Assembly: GCA_021776915.1 (NCBI GenBank)
Contig: JAIQZU010000079.1
Span: 1 to 64,000, forward strand
Origin: Candidatus Scalindua sp.
GTDB taxonomy: Bacteria; Planctomycetota; Brocadiia; Brocadiales; Scalinduaceae
Reading direction: 5' to 3'
DNA: 64,000 bases
In this document: piece by piece, positions 6,656-14,718 of the stretch
Layout: the number at the start of each line of letters is the position of its first letter
Position numbering within the stretch: the stretch's first letter is position 1
The notes under the pieces: generated by a model
What the model was told of the DNA's origin: nothing
Seen by the model: only the letters and a program-made list of their open reading frames with translations
The model's database searches: none
Position numbers and translations under genes: made by a program

Positions 6656-9436
6656 ATGAGCGAAACCGTATACAATCAATTTCATTTTACTATGAATTTG
6701 CTTACTTGGCAAGATTTCCAAGTATTGTGCTTCTATTACCTAAAATCTATAAATTATAATCCGCGTCTTGGACAGATTTCCGGTAAAGATAAGGGACAAG
6801 ATATCTATGGAACTGGCCCCAATGGTTCCTTTATTGCTCATTCAACGATAAGCAAAACGAAACTAAGAGGAAAGCGGGGAAAGTTACATAACGATGTTTT
6901 GAATTGTGTGCAAAAATGTTTACCGCTAAATACACCGAGGCAAGAACTTATTTTTTTCTCTAGGAAATCTGTTTTTGGTGATCCAGTTGAGGAAACAAAA
7001 TATATAGAGCAAGAGTTAATGCCTGAACTAACTGAGGCTGACCCTCGATATAAAAATGCAGTTCCTTTAATTAGTTTAATATCTGGTAATCAACTTATCA
7101 GGGAAATTGCTTCATTAAGTGATGACTCACTAGCTTATAAGTTTCTTCAGTCCCGTGTCAAAAAATTTTTTACTGCTACTTGTGCATCCGATGACGAAGT
7201 CTCCCTTTTAGAAGAATGTTATCCCTCTGACTTCCAATGCAGTGAAAATGATTTTAAAGACATCGTTTTCAAATATGATCCCTCTATCCAATTAGAACTT
7301 AAGGAGGAATTACTTCATGATATTCTGCAATTTTCATGGAATATGATTGTATTCCGCCCTTTCTTTGCACTAACGCTACTACAAAGTGAAGAGGAAATTC
7401 CGATACAGCTAAGGGTTGTATTATTGCCTCTTTGCAAAATTGCTCTGTGTAAGCCTATAACTTCACAAGAAGTCAACACATTTCTTTCCACTCTTTCAAG
7501 TGAATCATTTTTAATTGATGGCAAATCGATACACATCCATAAGGTTTTGGTTAGCCGATTTGTGAAATGTTTTTTCTACCAATATACTGACATTCTGAAA
7601 GAAAATTCAGTTCGTAAGAATCTTGAATTTCTTGCACTAAACGGAGGAGAGTTCTGGGGACTGTTTTTTGTTGATATTTATCTCCGCAATGTCTGCAACT
7701 ATTTATTTCTACCAGACCCCATTGCGGCCACCTTAAAACAAGTATCTCTTGAGTATAGGAGCAGTCATGTTGCAAACCCTATTTCTAAGCTATGGCCTTT
7801 TCTTTCAACGCCTATTGCATCTTCTCGCAAGTTTACACAAGAGGATTTCCAGAATACTATCATTAATATTGCACAAGAATGCCAAAATACTATAGAATGT
7901 AGTTGGTGTCTTAGTGCATTGCTACGAATTATGCCCCTTTATAGCACTTCAGAGGATGAACTCGATTATGTTGAGATGGTACGTACTCTTATTGAAGCAT
8001 TCGACTCTTCTATAGTCATTAATTCCCCTCAACTGCAATACAGTTATCTAAATAATTTATTAAGAGGTTTTCTTCGAACTAAGAACCTTGAACTCCTCAT
8101 ACAATACGAAAAGCAGTTTTCCATACGCCACGGTAAACTCCTTCCTCCTCAGATAATACAATTACAAATGGAGTTCGCGTCTAGTCTTTACATCGTGTTT
8201 CAATTCAAAGATGTAGAGGATATAGCATTATTACAGTTTTGGGAGTTAATAGAGTCTAAAGTTACATTGATAGATCATACTCTCTTCACAAATTATTTAG
8301 TATTGAATAAACCAGAACTTAAAATAAATCCGTCATTAAAGGATAAACGTACCGTTTCTCTATGGTTATCCAAGTACTCTGCCACACTCATTCGTCTTTA
8401 TGCAAGGCCGCGCATAGCAAACAACTTGCTCACAGCGAGAGAATATCGAGCATCCACGCGGGTTTATAATAATAGACCTATATTTGGCACATCTGTCCTC
8501 AGTGCCTTAAAGAGATCTATAAAATTATACCCCAAATCCAACTCATCCTTTTATGCCAATTCATTACGCACGTTTTCTCTTATTCCTAAAAATAAGAATA
8601 TAGAACTGATGTTTCATTATATTAAGTATGCATTGGAGGCTGATAGGTATACTGTTCTTCGTAATTCAAAGGATATTGGGGAAGCTATATTTTCATGTTA
8701 CTATTATAGTAATCCAGGTATGCAATCTGAAGTATCTATACTGTCTGATCGCTTTGCAGAACTTACTGACATTGGAATGGGTGAGGCAAAGTTACATTGG
8801 GCCTATTTTGCTGGGGTTAAATATGAATCTAATAGTATCGAACATGAGTTCCTAAAAGAGCTAGGTGGCCATATTGCTCGGGGTAGAGAAAAGGTTCATC
8901 AACTTGCTTTAAAACACGATGAAGATGTTGCTGTTATATTTCCTTACACTGTTGTTGAAATGATTAAACGTTTTGCGGAAAGAAGCAGTTTATTTGCGCA
9001 AGCATTGTTGTCGGATATGACCAACCCCGATATATGGAATATTATGGGTACAACTCTTGTAAATGCAGAAAAAAGTAGAGAGGGCGACTACCTATCAATA
9101 GCAGCAACCTTTTATGCTTACGCAAAGTGTTTTACACGAAGTAGAAAAGATTATGACCAGAAATATTGTTATAACTATATTCGTTGTGCATCCTTGGCAC
9201 ACAAACATGAAATGCGTATTCCAAGTAGTGATTTTATTAGTGCTGTAGTACTCTATCTTTCGAGAAAACAGTCGAAGTCTTTCAAATTCAAAGAGGAATG
9301 TACCAAGCCGTTTTTTGATTTAATAGAGTTTTATTGGAATGACATTTCTATAGATACTCGTAAAACATTTACTGAAGTAATTGGATACATTGGTTGGGCA
9401 AAGAAGGAGTTAGTATCTAGACAACTACAGATATAG
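6656..9436 (+). CDS. Large uncharacterised protein with nuclease-like N-terminus
   Basis: A 926-aa protein starting 74 bp after the HerA gene in the same direction, probably the same operon. The first 150 residues (LTWQDFQVLCFYYLKS, then GQISGKDKGQDIYG with Asp49) look like the start of a restriction-endonuclease-like fold. The expected [D/E]-x-K strand is not clear: GSFIAHSTISKTK stands in its place, so the active site may be altered. Residues about 150-920 are helical, rich in Leu, Phe and Tyr, and may be a repeat solenoid; no family was recognised. Met13 (6692) is an alternative start, and neither start has a good ribosome binding site. The context suggests a sensor or effector of the HerA system. 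Confidence 0.6.
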   Translation: MSETVYNQFHFTMNLLTWQDFQVLCFYYLKSINYNPRLGQISGKDKGQDIYGTGPNGSFIAHSTISKTKLRGKRGKLHNDVLNCVQKCLPLNTPRQELIFFSRKSVFGDPVEETKYIEQELMPELTEADPRYKNAVPLISLISGNQLIREIASLSDDSLAYKFLQSRVKKFFTATCASDDEVSLLEECYPSDFQCSENDFKDIVFKYDPSIQLELKEELLHDILQFSWNMIVFRPFFALTLLQSEEEIPIQLRVVLLPLCKIALCKPITSQEVNTFLSTLSSESFLIDGKSIHIHKVLVSRFVKCFFYQYTDILKENSVRKNLEFLALNGGEFWGLFFVDIYLRNVCNYLFLPDPIAATLKQVSLEYRSSHVANPISKLWPFLSTPIASSRKFTQEDFQNTIINIAQECQNTIECSWCLSALLRIMPLYSTSEDELDYVEMVRTLIEAFDSSIVINSPQLQYSYLNNLLRGFLRTKNLELLIQYEKQFSIRHGKLLPPQIIQLQMEFASSLYIVFQFKDVEDIALLQFWELIESKVTLIDHTLFTNYLVLNKPELKINPSLKDKRTVSLWLSKYSATLIRLYARPRIANNLLTAREYRASTRVYNNRPIFGTSVLSALKRSIKLYPKSNSSFYANSLRTFSLIPKNKNIELMFHYIKYALEADRYTVLRNSKDIGEAIFSCYYYSNPGMQSEVSILSDRFAELTDIGMGEAKLHWAYFAGVKYESNSIEHEFLKELGGHIARGREKVHQLALKHDEDVAVIFPYTVVEMIKRFAERSSLFAQALLSDMTNPDIWNIMGTTLVNAEKSREGDYLSIAATFYAYAKCFTRSRKDYDQKYCYNYIRCASLAHKHEMRIPSSDFISAVVLYLSRKQSKSFKFKEECTKPFFDLIEFYWNDISIDTRKTFTEVIGYIGWAKKELVSRQLQI

Positions 9437-9629
9437 CAGATATAGGAAATATAGGAGATATGTTTCTAGGACCGCTTCCAGGGTCAGACCTTGAAAGCAG
9501 GGAAACTGGTATCACATCTTGAAGGTCAGAAAAGGTAAGTCCTTCCATGACTACCCATCCTCTTTTAGTGTATTGTATCGCTTTAATAATTTCTTATCTC
9601 ACTTTATTACCTCGTCGGCATATCCACGA
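9437..9629. other. Intergenic, no gene seen
   Basis: It lies between the convergent ends of the 926-aa gene and the GC-rich methyltransferase-like gene. The segment changes abruptly from AT-rich to GC-rich near 9615, which marks a likely junction of DNA of different origin. Short open frames on both strands have no recognisable product. Confidence 0.4.
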
Positions 9630-10400
9630 CTAGCGTCTCCTCCGCGGCCGTCTGCGACTTCCCTTCGACCCGCTTTGGAGCGGCAGGCGCGGCTCGCCTC
9701 CACCGGGGGGCAGGATAGTGTCGTCCTCCGACGCGACCCAAACAAAACGTGACTGTGATTTGGTCCCCTTACTCCCCTTGTAGGCGGGGACCCGGTAACG
9801 CCGCACATGAAAGCCGCAGCTCATCAAGAGCCGCTCGTATTCTTTACTCGGCTCAGTTGCCCACACAGCCAGACTCCCCTGTTCGTGCAGTGCATGGCGA
9901 CATGCCTGGATTCCTTCATAACCGTACAGACGCTGGTTCCCTGAATTGGCTATCGCGCTGGGACCATTATCGATATCCAGCAGGATCGCATCGAATCTGT
10001 TATTGGAACGTGAGATAAGCGTTACCAGATCTCCCATCTTGATCTCAACTCGTTCGTCCTCCAGTGACCGGCCGTTGATCTCCCCGAGAAACTCACGATT
10101 CCATTCGACTACAGCACTCATCAGTTCACTTACCACCACTTTGGCATGGGGGCTGGTCATGTCAAGTACCTGGCGTAGGGTATAGCCCAAACCCAGGCCA
10201 CCGATGAGTATGGTTGGCGCCTTGCTGCCGGTCAGATGCGCACATCCCAACCGCGCGAGTTCCAGTTCCGACTCATGCTGGAGACTGTTCATCAAATCCA
10301 GACCGTTGATCTTGATCGAGAAATCACGGTCATGCCGAAAAAGCTCCATCTCTCCCCCGTCCGGTGTCCGGGCTGTGGCTAATCTTACTGTTGGTTTCAT
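9630..10400 (-). CDS. Spermidine-synthase-like methyltransferase-fold protein
   Basis: A 256-aa protein with a Rossmann core like spermidine synthases: ILIGGLGLGYTLRQVLD (nucleotide-binding glycine loop), VVVSELMSAVVEWNR (acidic end of beta2), and FDAILLDIDNGPSAI followed by GNQRLYGYEGIQACRHAL. The canonical polyamine-binding residues are not all evident, so the substrate is unclear; relatives are often labelled spermidine synthase without proof. The last 35 residues form an unusual Gly/Pro/Arg-rich tail ending in RRRPRRRR, encoded by very GC-rich DNA. The gene is far more GC-rich than its surroundings, suggesting acquisition from another lineage. It stands alone, not in an evident operon. 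Confidence 0.75.
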   Translation of the reverse strand: MKPTVRLATARTPDGGEMELFRHDRDFSIKINGLDLMNSLQHESELELARLGCAHLTGSKAPTILIGGLGLGYTLRQVLDMTSPHAKVVVSELMSAVVEWNREFLGEINGRSLEDERVEIKMGDLVTLISRSNNRFDAILLDIDNGPSAIANSGNQRLYGYEGIQACRHALHEQGSLAVWATEPSKEYERLLMSCGFHVRRYRVPAYKGSKGTKSQSRFVWVASEDDTILPPGGGEPRLPLQSGSKGSRRRPRRRR

Positions 10401-10429
10401 TGTTTGTGTCTTTCCTGACAGATACTTAG

Positions 10430-10879
10430 TTATACTGGAATCTTAAAGACCGCCTTCTTCACAAATCCCGGAGATTCGCCATATTTAACCCCGGGCATAT
10501 GAGCATCCTCCGGAAAGAATACCATAAAGCTTCCTTCTTTAAATGCAAGAAAGTCAACATCTCCTTCTAATTTCTGAAAATCCTTTCCTGCATCATAGGG
10601 AAACTCCTCGCACCCTGACTTGTGACAGACGCCCATTGATTCCGTGCCATCAATCATAAATTGAACATCTATATATTTCTTATGACACTCTATAAAACAA
10701 TCTGAAGCCTCCCGGGCCTGGTATCCTTCGATGACTACATAAGCGCCATCATTATTGATTTCATATCTTCCTTCAGGACGTTTAGAAATTGGCTCTGAGT
10801 CTAAAAACTTAATTACGTCTACAAAGTACTTATTAAGGCGCACATATTCTTTGAAATTCTCTATCTTACCGTAGATCAT
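10430..10879 (-). CDS. YhcH/YjgK/YiaL family protein
   Basis: A 149-aa protein matching the DUF386 cupin-like family in length and motifs: ARE..DCFIECHKKYIDVQFMIDG, then GSFMVFFPEDAHMPGV and a C-terminal KKAVFKIPV. The conserved Glu, His and Asp residues in these segments would bind a metal. E. coli relatives YhcH and YiaL occur in sialic acid and sugar catabolic operons and are suggested sugar isomerases or anomerases. Here it has no sugar operon next to it, so the substrate is unknown. The following gene downstream on this strand is the GC-rich methyltransferase-like gene, 29 bp away. Confidence 0.85.
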   Translation of the reverse strand: MIYGKIENFKEYVRLNKYFVDVIKFLDSEPISKRPEGRYEINNDGAYVVIEGYQAREASDCFIECHKKYIDVQFMIDGTESMGVCHKSGCEEFPYDAGKDFQKLEGDVDFLAFKEGSFMVFFPEDAHMPGVKYGESPGFVKKAVFKIPV

Positions 10880-11110
10880 AATTTACGTTTCACCTATGGA
10901 TTTGGATTGTAAACAGAATAATTATGATTTTACAATCACCTTATCAGCATATTCACTTGGTCCTGCAATTTCAGTTTGACTATGATATCCTTCATTATAT
11001 GATATTTTCAAGGATTTTATTATACGTTTCAATTAACGGAAAAACATACAAATTTTGCTGCTTCAAGTTAAAAGCATATTCAATATATTTCGAGGGGGGG
11101 GGGGTAGGTT
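10880..11110. other. Intergenic region ending in an 11-base G tract
   Basis: No gene was recognised. The run of eleven G bases at 11094-11104 ends six bases before the GTG of the DUF433 gene, where a Shine-Dalgarno should be. Such a homopolymer can vary in length by slippage and so may change expression, but this is inference from a single sequence. Confidence 0.5.
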
Positions 11111-11336
11111 GTGGAATATACAAAAAGGATTGTCTCTAGTCCTGATATAATGCTGGGGAAACCGGTTATAAAAGGTACGAGAATTACTGTTGAACTCATA
11201 TTGAGGAAAATGGCTGAAGGAATGACTATTGAAGAACTATTAGGAGCTTTATACACACATTACAAAAGACGACATACTTGCTGCTGTTTCCTATTTTGCA
11301 GATGTTATATCCAGAGAGGAATTAATTGCACCATAA
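11111..11336 (+). pseudogene. Frameshifted DUF433 antitoxin
   Basis: The frame from the GTG at 11111 reads RIVSSPDIMLGKPVIKGTRI then TVELILRKMAEGMTIEELLG, a textbook DUF433 antitoxin. After GA the frame is lost. Removing one T from the TTT at 11248-11250 restores AYTHITKDDILAAVSYFADV then ISREELIAP and a stop at 11334. So it is a one-base insertion in an otherwise intact gene, unless a sequencing error. DUF433 proteins neutralise DUF5615 PIN-like toxins, and a remnant of one follows. Confidence 0.8.
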
Positions 11337-11391
11337 AATTATCGCTGATGAAAACGTAGCTTTCAGAATAGTAAGTAAACTTAACTTATAA
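11326..11391 (+). pseudogene. Truncated DUF5615 PIN-like toxin remnant
   Basis: Starting at TTG 11326, overlapping the antitoxin's end as in intact pairs, the frame reads LHHKIIADENVAFRIVSKLN and stops at 11389. This is the canonical start of DUF5615 toxins, including the first catalytic Asp of the PIN-like fold (IIADEN). Only 21 codons remain, and the rest of the toxin is absent. With the frameshifted partner it forms a dead toxin-antitoxin locus. Confidence 0.7.
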
Positions 11392-11412
11392 CGGGTCATG
11401 TCCATTTTGTTA

Positions 11413-11751
11413 TTATCTGCTGATTATTTCGTTTAAACCTTCTATAATTATTTCTAATTCCTCTGAAGAAATAGAACCGATTTTTTTACCAATACGTTCT
11501 ATTGAAAGTGTCCTGATTTGGCTTATTTTCACCCAGGATTGCTTTGGTATACGAGTTGATTTAATTTCAAAAGTCAATGGAAAGCCTGCATGCTGTGCCT
11601 GGCTTGTAATCGCAACTGCAATGACTGTTTCTGATCTTTGGTTAAAGATGTCCTGGCTGATTATAAGGACAGGGCGTAGTCCTGCTTGTTCTCTCCCGCA
11701 AACCGGGTTTAAATCTGCCCATCGGACATCTCCTCTTAGTATTCTGGCCAT
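11413..11751 (-). CDS. MazF/PemK-family toxin
   Basis: A 112-aa protein with the MazF signature: [20 protein letters not shown] then [13 protein letters not shown], and later [21 protein letters not shown]. MazF proteins are sequence-specific mRNA interferases. The Arg in [11 protein letters not shown] and the conserved Ser/Thr region before QIRT are the expected active-site parts. The gene overlaps the upstream antitoxin by 16 bases, so they are coupled. Length is normal for the family. Confidence 0.9.
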   Translation of the reverse strand: MARILRGDVRWADLNPVCGREQAGLRPVLIISQDIFNQRSETVIAVAITSQAQHAGFPLTFEIKSTRIPKQSWVKISQIRTLSIERIGKKIGSISSEELEIIIEGLNEIISR

Positions 11752-11978
11752 TCGTCTATTTCCCTGGAAAGACCTTCTTCAGCTAAAGACTTTTCAAAAG
11801 CTGGATCTAACTTGGCACATTCTCTGGCTAATCGGCTTTTATCAAGTCTTTTTAACTTTTCCTCTAAAGCTTCCTCAAAAGCCCTGCTTCGACTGGGAAA
11901 AATGTGTTGACTTACAAGTCTGTCCACTCGATCAAGGGTATTTTGATTAATTGTAATAGCAACTTTATTTCTATTCAT
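11736..11978 (-). CDS. MazE-like ribbon-helix-helix antitoxin
   Basis: An 80-aa protein. The N-terminal [20 protein letters not shown] and the [16 protein letters not shown] stretch form a ribbon-helix-helix DNA-binding unit. The acidic C-terminus ([16 protein letters not shown]) would wrap the toxin. It should bind its own promoter and neutralise the MazF-like product encoded by the overlapping gene. Confidence 0.85.
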   Translation of the reverse strand: MNRNKVAITINQNTLDRVDRLVSQHIFPSRSRAFEEALEEKLKRLDKSRLARECAKLDPAFEKSLAEEGLSREIDEWPEY

Positions 11979-12069
11979 TTCATACCTTCTGAGTATGATA
12001 ATATATCATACCTGAAGAATACAAGCATTAATTTGACTTGCATATAATGGCGAGGTTAAGCTTCGTCGT

Positions 12070-12094
12070 TGCCGAAGGGCTGCGCCCTTCGGTA
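12070..12094. repeat. Strong hairpin in intergenic DNA
   Basis: ccgaaggg (12072-12079) pairs with cccttcgg (12085-12092), extended by weaker pairs to 12070-12094, with a tiny TGC loop. Followed on the plus strand by a moderately T-rich stretch. It may be a terminator or a repeat element. The downstream side on the minus strand lacks a T tract, so termination of the kinase gene is not convincing. Confidence 0.5.
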
Positions 12095-12197
12095 ATATTT
12101 ACTTTTATATTTATTCTACATTCATCGGCATATTATAGTAGAGGATTGTGTGTGTCAGGGTGTAATCGGCATATTATCTACTAATACTGATTATTCT

Positions 12198-12842
12198 CTA
12201 TCCGGTCAATACCTCGTCTGCATATTTACTTGTTTGTGCAATCAAAACAAAGTTTTTCATGTCAACCCTTTTGATCTTCTCAAGAGCTTCCGCCTCTGTC
12301 TTTCCTCCGCTCATATGCCTCTCAAGCAGCCTTTTCTCGCAGACATCCCTCTCTACTTCGAGGAATATTTTTAGGTCAATAGTATCCTTAATATCACACC
12401 ATCCTTCCATATCAGCAAACAGATAATTTCCTTCTGTAATTATTATTTTATGATGTGGTTCGATAGACAAGGCATTATCAATAACATCATGGGTCTCGCG
12501 GGAATATATTGGGGCCTTTAAGTTTTCACCCAGTTTAATTCTATTAAGCATAGAAAGATAAGCTTCCACATCAAATGTTTCCGGAGCGCCCTTTACAGAG
12601 AGAAGGCCTGATCTCTCAAGTTCAATATTTTTCCTGTGAAAACCATCCATAGGAAATATCTGCGTCAGATCACTCTTCGCTTTAGAATTAATTAACTCTT
12701 TCAATTTTACTGCAAAAGTGGATTTTCCTGACCCGGGACCACCTGCGATACCAACAATAAATCTATTAGAAATATTTATGTTAACTTTTGAAAGAATAGT
12801 TTCAGCGATACACTCTAAATCATTTGGAAATCTTTTATCCAT
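12198..12842 (-). CDS. P-loop nucleoside/sugar kinase-like protein
   Basis: A 214-aa protein with Walker A GIAGGPGSGKST, QIFPMDGFHRKN (substrate-binding Asp and His), RETHDVIDNAL and IIITEGNYLFADMEGW (Walker B-like). This is the uridine kinase/phosphoribulokinase/pantothenate kinase superfamily, closest in pattern to YggC/FrcK-type nucleoside triphosphate hydrolase-fold kinases of unsure substrate. A RLLERHMSGGKTEAEA lid segment is also visible. It stands alone on the minus strand. Confidence 0.8.
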   Translation of the reverse strand: MDKRFPNDLECIAETILSKVNINISNRFIVGIAGGPGSGKSTFAVKLKELINSKAKSDLTQIFPMDGFHRKNIELERSGLLSVKGAPETFDVEAYLSMLNRIKLGENLKAPIYSRETHDVIDNALSIEPHHKIIITEGNYLFADMEGWCDIKDTIDLKIFLEVERDVCEKRLLERHMSGGKTEAEALEKIKRVDMKNFVLIAQTSKYADEVLTG

Positions 12843-13016
12843 TTAAAGTAAGTGACTAAAGTGATCTAAAGTTTAAATTGCCTAAAGTTAAGAAACAAAC
12901 AAGAAACCCGTCTTTTGCTTTTGACCACAGTTTCCCTTTGAGTTCTTAGCGTCTTTGCGAGAAAACCACCTTTCGTCTTTAACATCAGTGTTTATCTGTG
13001 AAGATCCGTGGCTAAA
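12843..13016. other. Intergenic with degenerate repeat words
   Basis: Contains repeats of the words taaagt/ctaaag (12846-12892) and a gttcttagcgtctttgcgag fragment near 12940, like phrases near 1480 and 2320. No gene was seen. Confidence 0.4.
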
Positions 13017-13742
13017 TTATATGTTTTTTTCTTTTGTTGTGAAATTAGACCTGACCAAAGCCAGAAAGCAGGCTGATGAGATACCCGCCGAACCAAATAT
13101 CATACACATCACCATGATCTGGTATCTTGCGGCTATAAACGGAGATACTCCGGATAGAATTTGTCCGGTCATCATTCCTGGCAGGGAAACCAGTCCTACT
13201 ACCAGCAGGGAGTTTGTAATAGGGATAAGAGAAGTGCGAAGTGCTATAATACGTGCCTGTTCATATGGAACGTTCCTGTTAATCTCTGCCTCTAATCTTT
13301 CTACTGCAAGGCTGACGCTATTCATCGCGTTAGCGAAAATCATCCCTGCAAGAGGGATAGTATAACTTGGCAGATACCATGGGTGCAGATTTAGGACACC
13401 CTGCGTTATCAATAATAAGATTATGCCTCCACCTATCGAAATAGCCCCAAAGGATTTCAGATATAAAACCCTTCGAGGGATTGTTTTTGTATGCAAAGCA
13501 ATCCAGCTTGATGTAAAAAGCATAACAGCCAGAACGGCAATAACGATCAGGGAACTATCCGATTCGAAAATATATGTAAGGAAATACCCTATCAGCAGAA
13601 GCTGGATAAGCATCCGAAAAACGGCGTAAATTGACCTTTTGTAACCAAGCCCCCATTTCCAGATAATTACAATAACAACGATAACCGGGATGAAGGCTAG
13701 TACTAAATTTGTAAAAGGTATTGTCTGAATTGAATTATTCAT
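13017..13742 (-). CDS. fetB: FetB/YbbM-type ABC transporter permease
   Basis: A 241-aa integral membrane protein, choosing the ATG at 13742 because the longer frame from 13844 overlaps the neighbouring GNAT gene. It has about seven hydrophobic segments and the UPF0014 signature: PLAGMIFANAMNSVSLAVER then EINRNVPYEQARIIALRTSLIPI and a C-terminal SLPGMMTGQILSGVSPF. E. coli FetB with FetA exports iron. No ATPase gene is adjacent, so the partner must be elsewhere. It lies 22 bp downstream of the GNAT gene, which follows a ferritin-like protein, a plausible iron link. Confidence 0.8.
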   Translation of the reverse strand: MNNSIQTIPFTNLVLAFIPVIVVIVIIWKWGLGYKRSIYAVFRMLIQLLLIGYFLTYIFESDSSLIVIAVLAVMLFTSSWIALHTKTIPRRVLYLKSFGAISIGGGIILLLITQGVLNLHPWYLPSYTIPLAGMIFANAMNSVSLAVERLEAEINRNVPYEQARIIALRTSLIPITNSLLVVGLVSLPGMMTGQILSGVSPFIAARYQIMVMCMIFGSAGISSACFLALVRSNFTTKEKNI

Positions 13743-13764
13743 AACTGATAGATGAAGAGGAGGT

Positions 13765-14157
13765 TTACTTCCTGATATACATACCCTCGCTGTTTGGACA
13801 TAATTTGAAACCAAACTTTTGATAGAAAGCCGGCACATCCGCAATCATTGAAATGTAAGAACCTTCAGGAGCGTTCTTATCCAGATATGTCGTGATTGCT
13901 TCCATTAAAGAGCGTCCAAGTCCCTTTCCCTGATATTCCGGTTCAATCGCAACATCCACTACTTCATAATTGCAACCGCCATCACCTATAACACGCCCCA
14001 TGCCTATTACTTTTTGATCATCGTATACGGTTACTGCAAAAAGAGTATTAGGAAGTCCCAGTTCGGCAGCTTTACGGGAGCGGGGACTCAGGCCTGTGTT
14101 CTTCCGCAACCTGAGATAGGAATCAACATCAGGAATATGGTGTTTAATCTCAAGCAT
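13765..14157 (-). CDS. GNAT-family N-acetyltransferase
   Basis: A 130-aa protein with the GNAT core: VIGMGRVIGDGG (strand beta2-3), VVDVAIEPEYQGKGLGRSLM (beta4 and the Q/R-x-x-G-x-G/A acetyl-CoA loop, QGKGLG), and ADVPAFYQKFGFKLCP (alpha4-beta5). It transfers an acetyl group from acetyl-CoA to an unknown amine. Three bases separate it from the ferritin-like gene, so they are probably co-transcribed. Confidence 0.85.
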   Translation of the reverse strand: MLEIKHHIPDVDSYLRLRKNTGLSPRSRKAAELGLPNTLFAVTVYDDQKVIGMGRVIGDGGCNYEVVDVAIEPEYQGKGLGRSLMEAITTYLDKNAPEGSYISMIADVPAFYQKFGFKLCPNSEGMYIRK

Positions 14158-14160
14158 AGT

Positions 14161-14649
14161 TCAATCTTTTTCATCTAAATGATACCACTCAGCATTTTCA
14201 AGCCAATCATCAGGTTGTGAAACAAAACCGATTATATTTTCCAGTAGAACACAATGATTTCTTTCTTCCTCTGCCAGCTTTAGAAATATTTCCTTTCTAT
14301 GCGGATCTTTCTCTTCGTCAGCTCTTTCAAGATAAAATTTTTCACTATCTGCCTCAACTTCTCGTGCCTTCTTATAGAATTCTACCTGTGAGACATCAAC
14401 ATCAATGTCTTTCTCTTCTTTCATCCTCATGAAAACATTTTTTACTTTTGTTAATACCTCTGTATCCGGCGAAAATTCTGTTTTATCATTTCTTTGCATG
14501 CTCAAAATTACATTATAATGTTTTGCTTCAGAGTCTGCCATCATAGTCAGTATATTCTTAAGCCCTTTGTTATTTGTTTTCTCAGCCAGATCAAGGTAGA
14601 AATGTCTGCCATCCACTTCCATTTGCATTGCGTATTTATATATATCCAT
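14161..14649 (-). CDS. Ferritin-like di-iron protein (rubrerythrin group)
   Basis: A 162-aa four-helix-bundle protein with two copies of the E...ExxH pattern: MEVDGRHFYLDLAEKTNNKG with SEAKHYNVI, and REVEADSEKFYLERADEEKD with AEEERNHCVLLENI. These residues bind a di-iron centre. No rubredoxin-like Cys4 domain follows, so it resembles the erythrin or short ferritin-like group rather than full rubrerythrin. Likely role: peroxide or iron handling. An AGGAGG-like ribosome binding site (agggaggatt) lies just before the ATG. Confidence 0.85.
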   Translation of the reverse strand: MDIYKYAMQMEVDGRHFYLDLAEKTNNKGLKNILTMMADSEAKHYNVILSMQRNDKTEFSPDTEVLTKVKNVFMRMKEEKDIDVDVSQVEFYKKAREVEADSEKFYLERADEEKDPHRKEIFLKLAEEERNHCVLLENIIGFVSQPDDWLENAEWYHLDEKD

Positions 14650-14718
14650 TTTAATCCTCCCTCTTTAAAGTTTTCTTAAAAAGTACGAATCCACCAATTT
14701 AGGTTAATTTGCTGATAG

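Noticed and set aside
9519-10446. Several plus-strand open frames (9519-9752, 9749-10018, 9946-10185, 10204-10446)
   Set aside because: They are antisense to the GC-rich spermidine-synthase-like gene, have no family pattern and arise because GC-rich DNA has few stops.
10924-11139. Plus-strand frame ending in the DUF433 start region
   Set aside because: Runs through the G tract and has no recognisable product; DUF433 in another frame explains the sequence.
12070-12094. Certain terminator for the kinase gene
   Set aside because: The T-rich side faces the wrong way for the minus-strand gene, so it was listed as a hairpin only.
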